Translations under genes and position numbers: made by a program
The notes under the pieces: generated by a model
What the model was told of the DNA's origin: nothing
The model's input: the letters and a program-made list of their open reading frames with translations, nothing else
The model's database searches: none
Origin: Salipiger aestuarii
GTDB lineage: Bacteria; Pseudomonadota; Alphaproteobacteria; Rhodobacterales; Rhodobacteraceae
Direction of reading: 5' to 3'
Length of the DNA: 64,000 nt
Assembly: GCF_003259905.1 (NCBI RefSeq)
Contig: NZ_QLMG01000012.1
Span: 28,878 to 92,877, forward strand
In this document: piece after piece, positions 52,952 to 60,542 of the stretch
Numbering within the stretch: position 1 is the stretch's first letter
How the letters are laid out: each line of letters begins with the position of its first letter

Positions 52952-54154
52952 TCAGTTGTCTTTCTGATTGACGATCAGGTCCGCGTTTTCCGGCAACCCC
53001 GCGACGACCGTCACCGCGTCGGCCCGAATTCTCGAATGCAGCTTGAAAGCCTCGGCTCCGGCGGCCTGAGCCTCGGCCGCGTCGGCGCCATCCTCCAACA
53101 CAAGAGAAACGCGGATCATGTCGCGGTCGTTTTCCCGCGTCACCACGGCCTGCGCGGCCTTTGCCCCCGGCGTGGCGATGACGACTTCCTCGATCACGCG
53201 CGGATAGACGAAAATCTCGCGCACCTTGACCGCCGCCCCGACCCGGCCCTGCAAGGCGGACAGGCGGCTGACGCTGCCATCCTCGTTGCTTTCCAGCGCG
53301 AATGCGCTGTCGCCGGTGCCGAACCGGATCATCGGCCAGGTCGCGTCGCGGGCGGTGACGACAACCTCGCCCGGTTCGCCCTGGTCCACCGGCGCGCCGC
53401 TGACCGGATCGCAGATCTGCACCACGCGGTCGGGATGGACCACATAGCCTTCGCCGCCATCCTCATAGCCGACAAGGCCCAGATCGGCGGTGGCGTAGGC
53501 GGCCCAGGTCGACACACCGTAGTCCGCCTCGATCCGGCGGCGCTTGGCCATCCAGTCGCCCATCTCGCCGCCCAGGAAGGCGGTCTTTACCTTCCACGCG
53601 TCGCGGCCATAGGTTTCGATCACCTTGTCCGCGAGTGTCAGGAAGAAGGCGGTCGAGGCGCAGATCGAGGTCACACCGGTTTCCACGACGATCTGTGCCT
53701 GAAGTTCGGTATTGCCCACGCCGCCGGGAATGACCGTCGCGCCGGCGGCCTGTGCCGCCTCGTCGAACAGCAGGCCCGCCGGCACAAGGTGATACATCCA
53801 GGTGTTGAGGATGATGTCCCCCGCACCCACTGCCGCTGCCTTGAACAGCAGGTCCAGCCCGTGCCCGCCAGCGCCCGGAAGCGCCGGTTCGAAGATCGGG
53901 CCGGGCGAGACGTAGATCCGGCCGACATTCTTCAGATCGGAGGCGAGGAAACCGCCGAAGGGCGGATTGTCGCGCTGGATCTTCAGAAGGTCTTCTTTTT
54001 TCATCACCGGCAGACGCGACAAATCCGCCAATGAGGTCACGGCCGCCGGATTGAATCCGGCAGCCGCAAATCGTGATTTCAGACCCGGGGCCTTTTCCGC
54101 CGCGGCGGCATAGGCTTGAGCGATGTCTCTGTAGATGTCTTCAGACATGTTCAT
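52952..54154 (-). CDS. PaaK-like AMP-forming ligase homologue with degenerate P-loop
   Basis: The 400-residue protein resembles phenylacetate-CoA ligases in layout: LPVMKKEDLLKIQRDN, ICASTAFFLTLADKVIE, FLGGEMGDWMAKRRRIE, YATADLGLVGYE, GEPGEVVVTARDATWPMIRFGTGD and a C-terminal domain from about 300. The ATP-binding SSGTTGKP is replaced by VSPGPIFEP, and the protein is about 30 residues shorter than PaaK. ATP-dependent activation is therefore uncertain. Two start codons are possible (54154, 54148); AGAGGC is better spaced for the second. It is the last gene of operon 8. Confidence 0.8.
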   Translation of the reverse strand: MNMSEDIYRDIAQAYAAAAEKAPGLKSRFAAAGFNPAAVTSLADLSRLPVMKKEDLLKIQRDNPPFGGFLASDLKNVGRIYVSPGPIFEPALPGAGGHGLDLLFKAAAVGAGDIILNTWMYHLVPAGLLFDEAAQAAGATVIPGGVGNTELQAQIVVETGVTSICASTAFFLTLADKVIETYGRDAWKVKTAFLGGEMGDWMAKRRRIEADYGVSTWAAYATADLGLVGYEDGGEGYVVHPDRVVQICDPVSGAPVDQGEPGEVVVTARDATWPMIRFGTGDSAFALESNEDGSVSRLSALQGRVGAAVKVREIFVYPRVIEEVVIATPGAKAAQAVVTRENDRDMIRVSLVLEDGADAAEAQAAGAEAFKLHSRIRADAVTVVAGLPENADLIVNQKDN

Positions 54155-54175
54155 GCCTCTTTGTCCAATCCGGAT

Positions 54176-54985
54176 TTACAGCGGGCAGTCCTTGCGGAAG
54201 TTCGGCGCGCGCTTTTCGCGGTGCGACAGCACACCTTCCTTGACGTCCTCGCTCATGAAGCCAAGCATTTCCAGTGCGGTCGAGGCATCGAAGATCGGAC
54301 CGGCCTGGCGCAGCCAGTTGTTCAACGAATACTTGGTCCAGCGGATCGCGCTTTGCGAGCCGTTGGCCAGCTCGACAGCGGTATCCAGGGCGATCTGCTG
54401 CAGCTCGTCATCCTCGACACACATCGACACAAGACCGATGCGCTCGGCCTCTTCGCCGGACACCGGCTTGCAGGTCATCAGGTAGTATTTCGCCTTGGCC
54501 ATCGAGGTCAGCAGCGGCCAGATGATCGCCGCGACGTCGCCGGCGGCGACACCCAGACGCGGGTGACCATCGACGATCTTGGCCCTTTTACCGGCGATCG
54601 AGATGTCCGCAAGGATCGCCACGACCAGGCCAGCGCCCGCAGCGGGGCCGTTGATCGCCGAAATGATCGGCTTGTTGCAGTTGATGATGTTGTAGACGAG
54701 ATCCTTGGCCTCTTTCCACGTCTTCATGATCTCGTGCGAGTTGCCCATCATGTTTTCGATCAGGCTGAAATCACCACCTGCCGAGAACGCCTTGCCCGCA
54801 CCGGTCACGATCACCGAGTTGATGTCGGGGTCGCGGTCGATGTCGATCCACATATCCGTCATTTGGGTATGGGTTTCCGCATCGACGGAATTCAACGTCT
54901 CGGGCCGGTCGAAGGTGATGCGCAGAACGCGATCCGCCGGATAGTCGAATTTCAACTTGTCGTATTTTGCATAACGGTCAGACAT
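54176..54985 (-). CDS. Crotonase-family protein, operon 8
   Basis: The 269-residue protein has GKAFSAGGDFSLIENM and INGPAAGAGLVVAILADISIAG, then VDGHPRLGVAAGDVAAIIWPLL. Both usual glutamates are replaced (Val and His). This GDxAAxxWP subgroup is a distinct crotonase branch, with ring-hydrolysing or isomerising activity possible. The start is the ATG at 54985 with AGGGAAACGAAGT; the frame upstream of it has no family sequence. It sits 21 bp before the PaaK-like gene and 32 bp after the dehydrogenase. Confidence 0.86.
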   Translation of the reverse strand: MSDRYAKYDKLKFDYPADRVLRITFDRPETLNSVDAETHTQMTDMWIDIDRDPDINSVIVTGAGKAFSAGGDFSLIENMMGNSHEIMKTWKEAKDLVYNIINCNKPIISAINGPAAGAGLVVAILADISIAGKRAKIVDGHPRLGVAAGDVAAIIWPLLTSMAKAKYYLMTCKPVSGEEAERIGLVSMCVEDDELQQIALDTAVELANGSQSAIRWTKYSLNNWLRQAGPIFDASTALEMLGFMSEDVKEGVLSHREKRAPNFRKDCPL

Positions 54986-55017
54986 ACTTCGTTTCCCTTT
55001 TTGGTGCCTATATTGGT

Positions 55018-56172
55018 TCAACCAGGCAGTCCGAGGACGGCCTTGGACAGGATGTTGCGCTGGATCTCGTTCGATCCGCCGTAGATCGTTCCCGGCCGGG
55101 CTTTGTAGAAACTCGACAGGACGTCCACGCCAACGTTGCCGACCTGTAGCGGACCGATCGTTCCGCCATCGGGACCCGCAGCCTCGATCATCAGTTCGGT
55201 GATGCGCTGAAAACACTCGGTCACCCAGATCTTGAGCATCGAGACATCGGCGCCCAGCGTCTCGCCGCGCTTGAGCTGGTCGGCAAAGCGCGCGTAAAGC
55301 GCGGCATGGTCCTCGACGTCAAGCGCGGCCTGCGCGAAACGGTCGCGAAACACAGGATCGTCGAACGCGCCGCGCCCGCGGGCAAAGCTTTCCAGCTGTC
55401 CCAGAGCGTTCTGCGCCAGACTTGGCGAGCCGATGAAGATGCGCTCGAAGCTCAAGAGCGCCTTTGCCATCGTCCAGCCCTTGTTCAGCTCGCCGACAAG
55501 GTTTTCCCGAGGCGTGCGGGCGTTGTCGAAAAACACCTCGCAAAATTCGGTCTCACCCGAAAGAGTGGTGATCGTGCGCACCTCGACACCGGACTGATCC
55601 ATCGGTGCAAGAAGGAAACTGATGCCCTGCTGTTTCTTCGGCGCATCGGGATCGGTGCGCACCAGCATGAAGATGTGCGTGGCATCATGCGCCATCGTCG
55701 TCCAGATCTTCTGGCCGTTGATGACGAAGTCGTCGCCGTCAATTTCCGCGCGTGTGCGCAGATTGGCAAGATCAGACCCGGCGCCCGGCTCGGAATAGCC
55801 CTGGCACCAGATGTCTTCGCAGCTCAGGATACGCGGCAGCCAATAGTCTTTCTGTTCCTGGGTGCCGAACTTGATGATCAGCGGGCCGACCATCTGCACG
55901 CCCATGTCGCGCCCGCGGTTCACGCCCCAGCGTTGCTGTTCTTCGTAGAAGATCAGCAATTTCGCCGCATTCAACCCCATGCCGCCGTATTCCGCGGGCC
56001 AGGCCGGAGCGACCCAGCCTTTCGCGTGCAGCTTGCGGTGCCAGTGCGCGATCTCGGCGAATTTCGGGCGGTGCGGCAGGTTGCGCAGCTCTTCGGGATA
56101 TTCCGCTTCGAAGAACCCGCGCACCTCTTTGCGGAAATCCGCATCGCTCATTGCGTTCCAGTCGGTCATCAT
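55018..56172 (-). CDS. Acyl-CoA dehydrogenase, alpha-type subunit of a pair (operon 8)
   Basis: The 384-residue protein has CQGYSEPGAGSDLANLRTRA, IWTTMAHDATHIFMLVRT and a C-terminal GTIYGGSNEIQRNILSKAVLGLPG. The catalytic Glu of the motif is Gly in YGGS, as in FadE-type large subunits of steroid heteromers. The ATG at 56172 overlaps the stop of the smaller dehydrogenase gene, an arrangement that supports one complex. Confidence 0.9.
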   Translation of the reverse strand: MMTDWNAMSDADFRKEVRGFFEAEYPEELRNLPHRPKFAEIAHWHRKLHAKGWVAPAWPAEYGGMGLNAAKLLIFYEEQQRWGVNRGRDMGVQMVGPLIIKFGTQEQKDYWLPRILSCEDIWCQGYSEPGAGSDLANLRTRAEIDGDDFVINGQKIWTTMAHDATHIFMLVRTDPDAPKKQQGISFLLAPMDQSGVEVRTITTLSGETEFCEVFFDNARTPRENLVGELNKGWTMAKALLSFERIFIGSPSLAQNALGQLESFARGRGAFDDPVFRDRFAQAALDVEDHAALYARFADQLKRGETLGADVSMLKIWVTECFQRITELMIEAAGPDGGTIGPLQVGNVGVDVLSSFYKARPGTIYGGSNEIQRNILSKAVLGLPG

Positions 56173-57290
56173 GCGGCTCCCTCCGCTTCGCGCGCCATGA
56201 ACCAAAGTCGCCTGTGATAGGCGTCGTCGCCCAGCCAAGCGGACAGAACCAGCGCTCGGTTCAGATAAAGCCCGATGTCGAACTCGTCGGTATAACCGAC
56301 GGCCCCGTGCAGCTGGATGGCGTCGCGCGTGATCTTCTTGGCGGCGGTGACCGCGCGAGCCTTGGCCCGGCTGGCAAGCCGCGCCCGGACTTTTGGATCG
56401 GCTTCGCCATCCATCAGCCCCAGAGCTTCGCGCACGCCGGACTGTGCGACCTCGCACATCACGTTCAGATCGACGGCACGGTGCTGGATGACCTGGAACG
56501 ACCCGATAGGCTTGTCGAACTGCTCGCGGGTCTTGATATACTCCAGCGTGATCTCGAAGGCGCGCGCGCTCAGGCCGACAAGTTCCGCGGCGGCAAGCGC
56601 CGTTGTATCGCTGACCGCGTCGGCGAGCGCATCCTGAACCGTGTCGCCGCTGGCCAGTTGCTCGGCCGGGGTGCCCGAGAACGAAAGCTCTCCCATGGCG
56701 CTGCCATCGGCCTGCCTGCGCGCGTCAACGGACAGCCCGTCCGCACCGGCCTGTGCCAGCACAAGAACCGGGCCGGCATCCCCCTGGGCCACCACCAGGA
56801 AACCCTGCGCGCTGGACGCGCCAACAACCCAGGCCTTGCCGCCGGTCAGTTTTCCGTCGGCGTAACGACAGCTTGCCTCGGCGGGGCCGCCGTTCGGTCC
56901 GCGCTCTTGCCAGGCGACGGCCAGAACGGTTTCGCCGCCGACAAGCTGTTCCATTTTGGCGTGATCCGGGCAGAGCCGGCGAAGAAGGCCAAGGCTCAGT
57001 CCGACTGTCACCACCACCGGTTCCGGGGCGATCACCCGGCCGACCTCCTCGGCGATGACGCCCCCGGCAGCCAGACCCATGCCAAGCCCGCCGTTTTCCT
57101 CTGGCACGGTCACGCCGAAAACGCCGGCCTCGGCCAGTTCGTGGATCATGTCCGCGTCCCAGCCGCCACCGGAATCACGCAGTTTTCTGGATCTTCCGCT
57201 ACCGCCCGCGCGCTCAAACAAGGTGCGCGCGCTTTCGCGCAGCAAGCGAAGGTCTTCCTGGTCGCTGGTAGGCAATTCAGTCTGTGTCAT
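56169..57290 (-). CDS. Acyl-CoA dehydrogenase, beta-type subunit of a pair (operon 8)
   Basis: The 373-residue protein keeps REQFDKPIGSFQVIQHRAVDL and IQLHGAVGYTDEFDIGLYLNRA but has no EPxxGSD motif and no GGTxEI end, finishing DDAYHRRLWFMAREAEG. It matches the small partner subunits of operons 5 and 6. It overlaps the MaoC-like gene by 14 bp and its partner by 4 bp. Confidence 0.86.
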   Translation of the reverse strand: MTQTELPTSDQEDLRLLRESARTLFERAGGSGRSRKLRDSGGGWDADMIHELAEAGVFGVTVPEENGGLGMGLAAGGVIAEEVGRVIAPEPVVVTVGLSLGLLRRLCPDHAKMEQLVGGETVLAVAWQERGPNGGPAEASCRYADGKLTGGKAWVVGASSAQGFLVVAQGDAGPVLVLAQAGADGLSVDARRQADGSAMGELSFSGTPAEQLASGDTVQDALADAVSDTTALAAAELVGLSARAFEITLEYIKTREQFDKPIGSFQVIQHRAVDLNVMCEVAQSGVREALGLMDGEADPKVRARLASRAKARAVTAAKKITRDAIQLHGAVGYTDEFDIGLYLNRALVLSAWLGDDAYHRRLWFMAREAEGAA

Positions 57291-57726
57291 GTTGTTTTCG
57301 CTGGATCATAACGGGGGTGTCGGTTGTAAAAACGACCTCGCCCTGGGGGTTTTTGGCGCTGAGCGTATAGTGCAAAACGCCTCTGTCGGGCTTGCTTTTC
57401 GACGGTGTGACCGTGTTGACCTTCAATTCGATATCGAGGGTTTCGTTCGGGCGCACGGGCCGCAGCCAACGCAGATTGTCAAAGCCCATGCCGCCGATAT
57501 TGGCGGTTTCGACCATCATTTCCGTCATGACCGGCTTGAACACTTCAAGCATCGTCTGAAAGCCCGACGCGATCAGGCTGCCGTGTATGCCGGTGGCATA
57601 GTCCTCGTCGGTGTGCAGCCTTTGCGGGTCCCATTCCTGGGCGAATGCCTTGATAGAGTCCGAGCTCATCGGGTCGCTGCGGAAGCGAAAAACCTGGCCC
57701 GGCGCGAAATCGTCCAGATACTTCAA
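57277..57726 (-). CDS. MaoC-like hot-dog hydratase, operon 8
   Basis: The 149-residue protein has the dyad in AQEWDPQRLHTDEDYA (Asp and His present), then IHGSLIASGFQTMLEVF and NETLDIELKVNTVTPSKSKPDRG. It should hydrate the enoyl-CoA made by the dehydrogenase pair encoded next. It overlaps the transglutaminase-like gene by 4 bp and the dehydrogenase gene by 14 bp. Confidence 0.87.
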   Translation of the reverse strand: MKYLDDFAPGQVFRFRSDPMSSDSIKAFAQEWDPQRLHTDEDYATGIHGSLIASGFQTMLEVFKPVMTEMMVETANIGGMGFDNLRWLRPVRPNETLDIELKVNTVTPSKSKPDRGVLHYTLSAKNPQGEVVFTTDTPVMIQRKQHDTD

Positions 57727-58442
57727 GACGCGCCCTCCTTGGAGAACCCGGCATCGTACCCGCTCGAATCTTTCGAAATTCGCACGCGGTTGAACTCTTC
57801 CAGTTTCGGGTAGGTTTCCCGGAAGGCCGCGAGGAACTCCGTGATCGGCGCATCGACATAGAGCCCGCGGTCATTCACATATTCCATGTGCCGCTGGTTC
57901 TGTTCGTCGAACTCGTGGAAGAGAGCGTCGTGATGCCCGTCAAAGACCAGCGGCTTGACCCCGAATCTTTCACACAGCTCCATGTTGAACGCGGGCGTGA
58001 CCTTGTAGGCCTCGCCGTCGAGCCACAACTGGACGTAGCCGTGATAGATGAACAGGTCGCTGTCCATCAGCTCTTGCAGCTTGGGCGTATTCAGGTGGTT
58101 GCGCACATCCGCAAACCCCAGCGCGGCAGGGATACCGACAGCCCGCAGACAGGCCGCGAGAAGGATTGCCTTGGGCACGCAAAACGCCGCTTCTGCCCCG
58201 GCAATCCGGCCGGCCCGATACGACTCTTCGTCCAGCGCGAAGCAATAAGGATCGTAACGGATATCGTCACGAACCGCTTCGAACAGACGAATCGCCTTGT
58301 CACGGCTGGATGCATCCGCAGGAAGATCACGCAACGCCCTGGTCACGAAACCCTGCACTTCAGGGTTGTCGCTTTCGACAAAATGCGACGGCATGACATA
58401 GCGATCTGCTTCTGCCGACAGGTCATCTTTCGACTGAGTCAT
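57723..58442 (-). CDS. Transglutaminase-like cysteine protein, first gene of operon 8
   Basis: The 239-residue protein has the transglutaminase-core pattern: AFCVPKAILLAACLRAVGIPAALGFADV with Cys88, then YHGYVQLWLDGEAYKVTPAFN with His134. The third residue, usually Asp in vDpT, is Thr here (VTP). Core proteins of this type include peptidases, amidases and transferases. A role in acyl-CoA breakdown is not established. It is co-transcribed with MaoC, dehydrogenase and crotonase genes and has a repressor-type promoter just upstream. The ATG at 58442 follows AGGGATACA. Confidence 0.8.
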   Translation of the reverse strand: MTQSKDDLSAEADRYVMPSHFVESDNPEVQGFVTRALRDLPADASSRDKAIRLFEAVRDDIRYDPYCFALDEESYRAGRIAGAEAAFCVPKAILLAACLRAVGIPAALGFADVRNHLNTPKLQELMDSDLFIYHGYVQLWLDGEAYKVTPAFNMELCERFGVKPLVFDGHHDALFHEFDEQNQRHMEYVNDRGLYVDAPITEFLAAFRETYPKLEEFNRVRISKDSSGYDAGFSKEGAS

Positions 58443-58465
58443 TGTATCCCTGTGTCCCCCCCGTT

Positions 58466-58508
58466 TTCTAACGATTGTTAGAATAAGGGCTAAAAATCTG
58501 CCCGTCAA
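58466..58508 (-). promoter_or_regulatory. Promoter of operon 8 with TTCTAAC-N4-GTTAGAA operator
   Basis: On the minus strand TTGACG (58503-58508) and TATTCT (58480-58485) are separated by 17 bp. The perfect palindrome TTCTAAC-GATT-GTTAGAA (58466-58483) covers the -10 box, and the start codon lies 24 bp further on. This is a classic repressor layout. The same palindrome, with one arm base changed, lies at 62135. TetR-type regulators of acyl-CoA pathways often use sites of this shape, but no TetR gene is in the window. Confidence 0.7.
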
Positions 58509-58514
58509 CGGGTT

Positions 58515-59651
58515 TCATTCTGTCTTTCGCGGATCCACGCCAAAGCGGGCATTGTCCTCTCCGAGAGTCGCCGCGCGTCCGACCGACCCCGCGCCAGTGC
58601 GAAACTGGGGCGCGATCGGCAGCGGCAGGGCTGGCACCTCCCGACCGGAAATGTCCAACTTTCGCTCGAACACACCCCGCGCGGTGAAATGCGGATCGGC
58701 TGCGGATTCGGCGGGTGTTTTCACCACCGAACAGCAACAATCCGCCGCCATCAGCAGCGGCCCCCAATGCGTTGACGGCTGGCGCCCCAGACGGCGCGCG
58801 ACCTCTGCGGCACAGGCAACGGGATCGACCCAGTCGTCGCGAAGATCCTGCGGCTGACCAATGACATCACAGAAGGCCTGCCAGAATTTCTCTTCCAGCG
58901 CGCCGACCGCGATCTGCCGGCCATCCGCAGCCGAATAAAGCCGATAGCGCGCAAGGCGACCGGTCAGACGGCTGTCGGCGCTGGCAATTTCCTGCCCGGC
59001 GATCACGCCTTCCGCATGCGCCCAATAGGCAAAGGCAAATGCGCCCTCGGACATGGCGATATCGAGATGAACCCCCTGTCCGGTCTTTTGCCGCGCCATC
59101 AGGGCAAGCAGAATATTGACGACCGCCGGATAGGTGCCGCCCCCGATATCGGCCATCAGCCCGAACGGCATCGTCGGCCGGTCATCCGGCCCGCGGCTCA
59201 ACGACAGAACCCCCGCATCGCCCACATAGTTGAGATCATGCCCCGCCGCCGTGGCCTTTGGCCCGGTCTGCCCGTAGCCGGTGATCGAACAATAGACGAT
59301 TTGCGGATTGATCGCGCGCACCGCCTCGTATCCCAGCCCGAGCCGCTCCATCACGCCGGGGCGGAACTGCTCGACCAGAACATCGGCCTTTTCAAGCAAG
59401 GGACGCAGCGCATCGAGCGCGTCGTTCGATTTCAAATCGATGGCCACAGATCGCTTGCCGTGGTTCAGCACGGCAAACCCGATGCTTTCACCGTCGATCT
59501 TGGGATCCGTATGGCGCGCGTCCTCGCCTGTTACGGGTCGTTCGAACTTGACCACCTCGGCCCCGGCCTCGGACAGCATGAGCGTTGCCATCGGGCCGGG
59601 AAGAAGGGTGCTGAAATCCAGCACCAGTATGTCCTTGAGCGGTTGGGTCAT
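58515..59651 (-). CDS. CaiB/BaiF CoA-transferase, operon 9
   Basis: The 378-residue family III CoA-transferase has PLKDILVLDFSTLLPGPMAT, GAEVVKFERPVTGED, NHGKRSVAIDLK and Asp168 in GLMADIGGG. It resembles alpha-methylacyl-CoA racemase and bile-acid CoA-transferase relatives in length. It is the last gene of operon 9, 10 bp after the hydratase-2 gene. An internal promoter for operon 8 follows directly. Confidence 0.9.
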   Translation of the reverse strand: MTQPLKDILVLDFSTLLPGPMATLMLSEAGAEVVKFERPVTGEDARHTDPKIDGESIGFAVLNHGKRSVAIDLKSNDALDALRPLLEKADVLVEQFRPGVMERLGLGYEAVRAINPQIVYCSITGYGQTGPKATAAGHDLNYVGDAGVLSLSRGPDDRPTMPFGLMADIGGGTYPAVVNILLALMARQKTGQGVHLDIAMSEGAFAFAYWAHAEGVIAGQEIASADSRLTGRLARYRLYSAADGRQIAVGALEEKFWQAFCDVIGQPQDLRDDWVDPVACAAEVARRLGRQPSTHWGPLLMAADCCCSVVKTPAESAADPHFTARGVFERKLDISGREVPALPLPIAPQFRTGAGSVGRAATLGEDNARFGVDPRKTE

Positions 59652-59661
59652 CGCCGTTACC

Positions 59662-60519
59662 TCATGCGAAGCGCGCGGCGCCGTTGTTCAACACCAGGAC
59701 ATCGCGTGCCGGGATCGACGCGCGGAACCGGGCCTCGCCGCCCTCTTCCCAGATTTCGAACCGTACCGTTTCGCCGGGATAGACCGGCGCGGAGAACCGC
59801 ACGTCCAGCCCGACAAGCCGGGCGGAGTCGTAATCCAGCACCGACTTGAGGATCGCGCGGGCAGCCAGACCATAGGTCGCCAGACCGTGCAGGATCGGCC
59901 GGTCGAATCCGACCGAGCGCGCAACATCGGGGTCGGCATGAAGCGGGTTCATGTCGCCGCTGAGCCGGTAGATCAGCGCCTGGCGCGGAAGCGTTTCGAT
60001 ATCACATATGTGATCGGGATCCCGGTCCGGCAGCCTCGCCGGCTTCGGGCCCGGCCGGTTCTCGCCGCCGAAACCGCCATCGCCCCGGCAAAAGGCCGAC
60101 ATCGCGACCCGCGCCAGCTTGTCACCGGTGTCTGCGTCGATGATGTCACGGCTTTGATAGATGACCGCGCCCTTGCCCTCGCCCTTGTCCGAGATGAAGT
60201 CGATCTTGCTGCGGCCGATGATATTGGCGTTCACGGGCAGCGGCTTGTAGATATCCAGCCACTGTTCGCCGTGCAGCACTTTCTGCCAGTTCACGCCGGT
60301 CCTGGGGTTGCGCAGCCAGAAGCCGGGATACCCCATGGTGACGGCCATCGAGGGAACAGCCTTCAGACCGTCCTCATAAACAAAGGCGAGTTCCTTCTTG
60401 TCGGTCGGATCCTCGCCGAACCCCAGCCCCAGCGCATACAGGATGGTATCCCGCTGGGTCAGAGTTTGCCGGATTTCTTCGAAATCCCAGTCTGAAAGAG
60501 CTTCGAAATCCAATGGCAT
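59662..60519 (-). CDS. Hydratase-2 (MFE-2/ChsH-like) double hot-dog enoyl-CoA hydratase
   Basis: The 285-residue protein is a tandem hot-dog with the full hydratase-2 signature YRLSGDMNPLHADPDVARSV in the C-terminal half, then FDRPILHGLATYG. The N-terminal half (VYEDGLKAVPSMAVTMGYPG, NWQKVLHGEQWLDIYKPLP) is the substrate-binding half. Enzymes of this type hydrate bulky trans-2-enoyl-CoAs, including steroid and bile acid side chains. It sits between thiolase-like and CaiB genes. An operator-like palindrome (60001-60014) lies inside its coding region. Confidence 0.93.
   Translation of the reverse strand: MPLDFEALSDWDFEEIRQTLTQRDTILYALGLGFGEDPTDKKELAFVYEDGLKAVPSMAVTMGYPGFWLRNPRTGVNWQKVLHGEQWLDIYKPLPVNANIIGRSKIDFISDKGEGKGAVIYQSRDIIDADTGDKLARVAMSAFCRGDGGFGGENRPGPKPARLPDRDPDHICDIETLPRQALIYRLSGDMNPLHADPDVARSVGFDRPILHGLATYGLAARAILKSVLDYDSARLVGLDVRFSAPVYPGETVRFEIWEEGGEARFRASIPARDVLVLNNGAARFA
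60001..60014. promoter_or_regulatory. Palindrome ATCACATATGTGAT inside a coding region (site F)
   Basis: A perfect 14-bp palindrome containing CACATATGTG, encoding part of DPDHICDIE in the hydratase-2 gene. It matches the intergenic operator core exactly but is not near a start codon. It could be an accessory site or a chance match. Confidence 0.3.
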
Positions 60520-60542
60520 GATCTTTCCTCCCTTGATCGCTG

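Noticed and set aside
60001..60014. Perfect ATCACATATGTGAT as a true operator
   Set aside because: It is inside a coding region, far from a start codon; kept as a low-confidence feature but not counted in the regulon.
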